Part shown: positions 55,982-59,171 of the stretch, in pieces
How positions within the stretch are numbered: position 1 is the first letter of the stretch
How the letters are laid out: every line of letters starts with the position of its first letter
Origin: Bacteroidales bacterium
GTDB lineage: Bacteria > Bacteroidota > Bacteroidia > Bacteroidales > UBA932
Assembly: GCA_016291185.1 (NCBI GenBank)
Contig: JAEFAI010000014.1
Coordinates: 1-59,171, forward strand
Length of the DNA: 59,171 nt
Direction of reading: 5' to 3'
Translations under genes and position numbers: made by a program
The notes under the pieces: generated by a model
The model's input: only the letters and a program-made list of their open reading frames with translations
What the model was told of the DNA's origin: nothing
Database searches by the model: none

Positions 55982-56795
55982 ACGAGCATATCCATTGCCT
56001 GAATGTCCCGTCTCATTGCCGCCGGTCGGCGATTCAAATGATGACGTGCCTGCGGTAGTTGACCCTGAAACCAGGGAGGTATTGACGTAACCTGAACCGC
56101 CACCGCCGCCTCCGCCATAGATCGTTCCTCCATATCCGCCTGCAATACCTCCGTAGAAGCCACCACCGCCGCCTCCGCCAGGTTGATTCCCGGTATTATT
56201 GTTGCGAGTTCCACCCTGACCAAATACCGTTCCGTTGCTTGATGATTGCCCTCCGGCATACCCCAAACTCGGATTGCCATTGCTTGCTCCTCCATTGGTG
56301 CCGGAAGTTCCGCCTCCGGCACCGCCATGTCCCTTAAATGAGTTTGCTGCCACACATCCACCCCCGCCTCCACCAGCGACGATCAGCAATTTAGTAGCAT
56401 AGTCACTGCTAAAAGCCGTCAATAATCCCGTCTTCAATCCGATATGCGTCGCGCCTCCTCCAGAGCCGGCACGACCATACCATTCCGGATGTGTTTTTCC
56501 TTCAAATATTGAATTCCATGCTCCTGCGCCGCCGCCATTATATCCACCGGGTGTTACTTGGAAACTACCCAGCGCTCCATTCCCACCTGCACCTCCGACA
56601 GTCACATAGCAACTATTATTGACGGCTAAGGTCTTGGTGCAAATAGTATATCCACCCTTTCCTGCGCTCGCCACAAAAGCGGAAGCATCATATCCAGTTT
56701 TATATCCCGTTCCGCCTCCCGCTCCCCAGCATTCCATTGTGTACGAGCCAGCGTGCGGCGCCACCCATTGCTGACACGTTCCGCTGTAACTGAAC
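55961..56795 (-). pseudogene. Inverted alternative glycine-rich C-terminus for cassette 11
   Basis: About 275 codons open on the minus strand, starting in the right repeat copy (VAPHAGSYTMECWGAGGG) and continuing GKGGYTICTK, VTVGGAGGNG, GGGATHIGLKTG, VAGGGGGGCVA, GGGGGGGFYGG and NGYARITYVKP. It has no leader, fimbrillin part or start. It is in the same frame relative to the 75-bp repeat as cassette 11, so after inversion it would be its new C-terminus. I class it as a silent segment, not a decayed gene. Confidence 0.82.
56721..56795 (-). repeat. 75-bp inverted repeat, right copy
   Basis: Exact reverse complement of 54983-55057. The segment between, about 1.8 kb, contains both alternative C-termini tail to tail. 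Confidence 0.93.
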
Positions 56796-56808
56796 AGACA
56801 CGTTCCGT

Positions 56809-56843
56809 CCCCAGTCCTTCGCGAACTTGTCGGCCGGGTGGAC
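56809..56843 (+). repeat. Partial leader repeat L12
   Basis: Only the 3' end of a leader, diverged: CCAGTCCTTCGCGAACTTG then GGCCGGGTGGAC. Boxes A and B are absent because the inverted repeat of unit 11 directly precedes it. Confidence 0.7.
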
Positions 56844-58164
56844 GGTGGAGAACGATCAGCAGACGGCGACCGCTTACAAAGGCAGCGACCTGCAACTGGG
56901 CATGATCTCGGCCGGGGCGACGCCCTCGGTCGCGATGACGCACAAGATGGGGCTTGCGAAGATTAACTGCGGCTCAAAGGCCGGGGTATATAATTCGATG
57001 TATTATCTGACAGGAGAAAAGAATACGTATAACTGGGCGCACGATGCCACCACAAGTACGGTATATTCCTCTACGACATTTACTAACCAGACGTTGAAAC
57101 CGTTCGTTTCAAATCATGTCTGCTATTATATCGTGGATGGTTCAGTATCACTTGGGGGTGACAATGAATTTCCTGCGGATGATAACGGAAACGGATGGAC
57201 GACTTCGACAGGGACCATCGGATCTGGGTGCTATAAAGAGACCACGTTATCTAATCCTACCTTACAAGCTAAGCAGTGGACTGCTTATACTATCGCCATA
57301 GGCGATGTCTTGTATCAGGATGGGGCTCTATCGCATTATGGCTCAGCCATTTATTCTACACGCACAGCTATTGCTATAGTTTTCAAAACAGGAAGAGGTC
57401 ATTCTGGCGATCCTGCCAAATGGACACACGGCTATGCCCTGGCACTCAGGGAATTTAATGAATGTCGATGGAGTAGCACCAACGTAACGGTAAATTCATC
57501 ATACATAACCACCTACGATGCGCTGATCGCGGACTATGCGGGCTACAGCAAAACCGTTGCTATAACCAAATACTCAGGTTACTCTTCGTCAACTTTCCCT
57601 GCCGCCTACAAAGCCTGGAATTATAGTGCTAAAAGCAAGAATGGAACAAGCTACGTTTCTCTGTCTGGGAATCTGACAACCGTCGGAGCGCATTGGTTTC
57701 TGCCTAGCTCTGGTCAATGGTATATGATAATCAAGAATTTGGGCGGAGTTACGGACCATGTTCCCACGGGGAGCAGCGGATATCAGTGGACCTGGGTTAA
57801 AGGATCTAATAGCTCTTATGACAGCGCTACTTGTCGCGACAGAATAAACACCTATATTGAGCCGATTATCAGCGCCGGTTATACTACATCTACCGTGTCG
57901 CCAACTACAATTAATCTGGAAACAGAAAACGTGGCAGTCAGAAGAATCCCGTATGTCTCCAGTCCTGAACATAATGCAAGTCCATCAAAACCAACGTATG
58001 ATAATACCTACAAGACTAGCTCGGAGACTGGCACAAATATTATCTGCGTTGTTCTATTTGGCGCAGCTCCTGACCTTTGTATGACATTGGGAAGAACAGG
58101 AGACGGATATGAGAAGACGCCGGCGACAAAGCGCGACTCCATGCGCCCGATCATAGGATTCTGA
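56827..58164 (+). CDS. Cassette 12: fimbrillin-like segment plus CTLD/DUF1566-like C-terminus
   Basis: 445 residues from a TTG in the partial leader: SAGWTVENDQQTATAYKGSD and VAMTHKMGLAKI, then a beta-rich region with IAIGDVLYQDGALSHYGSA and GYALALREFNECRWSSTN, similar to cassettes 1 and 5. The C-terminus has GAHWFLPSSGQWYMIIKNLG, YQWTWVKGSNSSYD and ends RDSMRPIIGF, the CTLD/DUF1566-like pattern. The start is not trusted; there is no signal peptide. It is the last cassette in the window. Confidence 0.7.
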   Translation: MSAGWTVENDQQTATAYKGSDLQLGMISAGATPSVAMTHKMGLAKINCGSKAGVYNSMYYLTGEKNTYNWAHDATTSTVYSSTTFTNQTLKPFVSNHVCYYIVDGSVSLGGDNEFPADDNGNGWTTSTGTIGSGCYKETTLSNPTLQAKQWTAYTIAIGDVLYQDGALSHYGSAIYSTRTAIAIVFKTGRGHSGDPAKWTHGYALALREFNECRWSSTNVTVNSSYITTYDALIADYAGYSKTVAITKYSGYSSSTFPAAYKAWNYSAKSKNGTSYVSLSGNLTTVGAHWFLPSSGQWYMIIKNLGGVTDHVPTGSSGYQWTWVKGSNSSYDSATCRDRINTYIEPIISAGYTTSTVSPTTINLETENVAVRRIPYVSSPEHNASPSKPTYDNTYKTSSETGTNIICVVLFGAAPDLCMTLGRTGDGYEKTPATKRDSMRPIIGF

Positions 58165-58218
58165 TAATACCGCCACGTCAGTAGAGATCGTTTTCCGTCT
58201 TTTGGAGATACCATTTTC

Positions 58219-58243
58219 AGTTGGTTACATTTTGTAACCAACT
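58219..58243. repeat. 11-bp-arm dyad after cassette 12
   Basis: AGTTGGTTACA and TGTAACCAACT around a 3-base loop. No T run follows, so it may be an operator or a weak terminator. Confidence 0.6.
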
Positions 58244-58297
58244 CATTCCCCTCTTGACGCAACGCGTTGCTTGTGATGTTTGTTTCGTTCCGGCGGA

Positions 58298-58613
58298 TTA
58301 CTTCAAGGACGTGACTTGCTCTTCAGAGAGACCGGTGAGCTCAACGATCTCAGCAATGTCCTTTTTCTTTGCCAGCATCCGCCGGGCGATGGCGAGCGCT
58401 CCTTTCTCCATGCCATCATCGAAACCGTCCCTGTAATTGGCGGTTGCGATGCTCTCTTTTTTCGATGTCTGAAATCATGGCTCTGAAGTATTTGATTCGT
58501 TCCTGATCCGGCAGGGAATTCGTGCGCGCGGCCTCCAATACGGGCCGCATCCGCTCCGGGATTCCCTTTGGGTTCAGCGCAAAGTTATGTATATTTTTCA
58601 ATAACTTCGGCTA
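58298..58613 (-). pseudogene. Frameshifted and truncated Rpn/PD-(D/E)XK nuclease-like gene
   Basis: A diverged duplicate of 58803-59118. It carries FALNPKGIPERMRPVLEAAR, then an extra T in a homopolymer (six T against five in the other copy) shifts the frame after DIEK. The C-terminal part ALAIARRMLAKKKDIAEIV, TGLSEEQVTSLK continues in the other frame. The 5' part ends at an inverted repeat element (58619-58675). Confidence 0.75.
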
Positions 58614-58618
58614 TTCTA

Positions 58619-58675
58619 AGGGGGAGGTGTCCAGAAAAACGCTATTCTACGCAATATTTCTGGACACCTCCCCCT
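58619..58675. repeat. 19-bp inverted repeat at the break of the nuclease duplicate
   Basis: AGGGGGAGGTGTCCAGAAA and its exact inverse TTTCTGGACACCTCCCCCT with a 19-base loop. A related GTGGACACCTGTC lies at 58743. It may be the remnant of an insertion sequence or MITE end. Confidence 0.65.
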
Positions 58676-58802
58676 GGTTTATGCCGAAATGCGGTGTTTT
58701 GACCGATAGGTATCCACTTTTATTGCACCAGTGGCCGTTTTTGTGGACACCTGTCAGTGCGTTATGGTAGTCGGGGACAAACCCTGGGTTAATCACAATT
58801 CC

Positions 58803-59171
58803 TTATTGATCCCGGATCTGTTCCTCCGTCAGGCCGGAGATCCTGACAATCGTATCCAGATCAAATTTCTCTTCCAGCATCCGCTGGGCGATGGCAAGCG
58901 CTTCTTTCTCCATGCCTTTCTCCATGCCATCATCGAAACCGTCCTTGTAATTGGCGGTTGCGATGCTCTCTTTTTCGATGTCTGAAATCATGGCTCTGAA
59001 GTATTTGATTCGTTCCTGATCCGGCAGGGAATTCGTGCGCGCGGCCTCCAATACGGGCCGCATCCGCTCCGGGATCCCCTTGGGGTTCAGCGCAAAGTTA
59101 TGTATATTTTTCAATAAATGAAACCATTCCTCCTTCGGATCCAGCGACTCGAAACTGTCATTCGCGAGCCG
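58803..59171 (-). CDS. Rpn family recombination-promoting nuclease/putative transposase, C-terminal part
   Basis: 123 codons are visible; the N-terminal PD-(D/E)XK core lies outside the window. Seen: SFESLDPKEEWFHLLKNIHN, FALNPKGIPERMRPVLEAAR, SDIEKESIATANYKDGFDDG and the C-terminal ALAIAQRMLEEKFDLDTIV, SGLTEEQIRDQ. This matches the C-terminal half of PD-(D/E)XK nuclease family transposase (PF12784) proteins, common in Bacteroidetes. Next to it is its broken duplicate. Confidence 0.75.
   Translation of the reverse strand, partial: RLANDSFESLDPKEEWFHLLKNIHNFALNPKGIPERMRPVLEAARTNSLPDQERIKYFRAMISDIEKESIATANYKDGFDDGMEKGMEKEALAIAQRMLEEKFDLDTIVRISGLTEEQIRDQ

Noticed and set aside
26341..58164. A diversity-generating retroelement with CTLD-like target proteins
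   Set aside because: CTLD-like ends are typical DGR targets, but no reverse transcriptase, template repeat or adenine-biased variable repeat was seen in the window.

Overview
The window looks like the chromosome of a GC-rich, probably uncultured gut or rumen member of the Bacteroidales. The evidence is the TAnnTTTGC-type promoters just upstream of starts, weak ribosome binding sites, a SusB-like GH97 enzyme, fimbrillin-like and CTLD-like surface proteins, and a Bacteroidetes-style tyrosine recombinase. No species can be named from the sequence alone.

Positions 1-24970 are ordinary chromosome. A tightly packed purine operon runs rightward: purL (5' end outside the window), purC, purF, purM, purN, purH, a PurD-FolD fusion and a BASS-like transporter. 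A second transcription unit follows from a clear promoter: guaB, guaA and a uracil/xanthine-type permease. Together these make IMP and then GMP, and the fused FolD domain can make the 10-formyl-THF used by PurN and PurH. Two features are odd. PurF lacks the N-terminal catalytic Cys and other glutaminase residues, and PurD is fused to FolD. Then come htpG, an acyl-CoA ligase, a HAD phosphatase, two secreted glycan-related proteins and a DUF3298 lipoprotein.

Positions 24962-59171 are an accessory island that opens with a tyrosine recombinase. It holds twelve units on the + strand, eleven of which start with the same leader of 188 bp (187 bp in one case). Each leader runs in frame into a short fimbrillin-like segment (GWTV..DQS..Y.SSDLQVAK...F.MAHKMGL) and then into a variable C-terminal module. 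Nine modules are glycine-rich and three are CTLD/DUF1566-like. None of the twelve shows a convincing promoter, start codon or signal peptide, whereas genes between them do show promoters. Two further glycine-rich C-terminal segments lie inverted and tail to tail with units 6 and 11. At unit 11 a perfect 75-bp inverted repeat flanks the pair and keeps the reading frame, so inversion would swap the C-terminus. The most economical reading is an archive of silent or switchable surface-protein cassettes. This is inference; no expression locus is visible here.

Between cassettes sit AAA+/DUF4143-type ATPases, Fic proteins, a three-gene DUF3791/DUF3990-type cluster and broken remnants. Several of these genes are preceded by their own private repeats or dyads spaced 32-33 bp apart, each set with a different sequence. 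One such repeat set (42742-42820) no longer has a gene. Orphan cassette 3' tails at 51811 and 53604 suggest past gain and loss of cassettes. The window ends in a duplicated Rpn/PD-(D/E)XK nuclease-like gene, one copy frameshifted.
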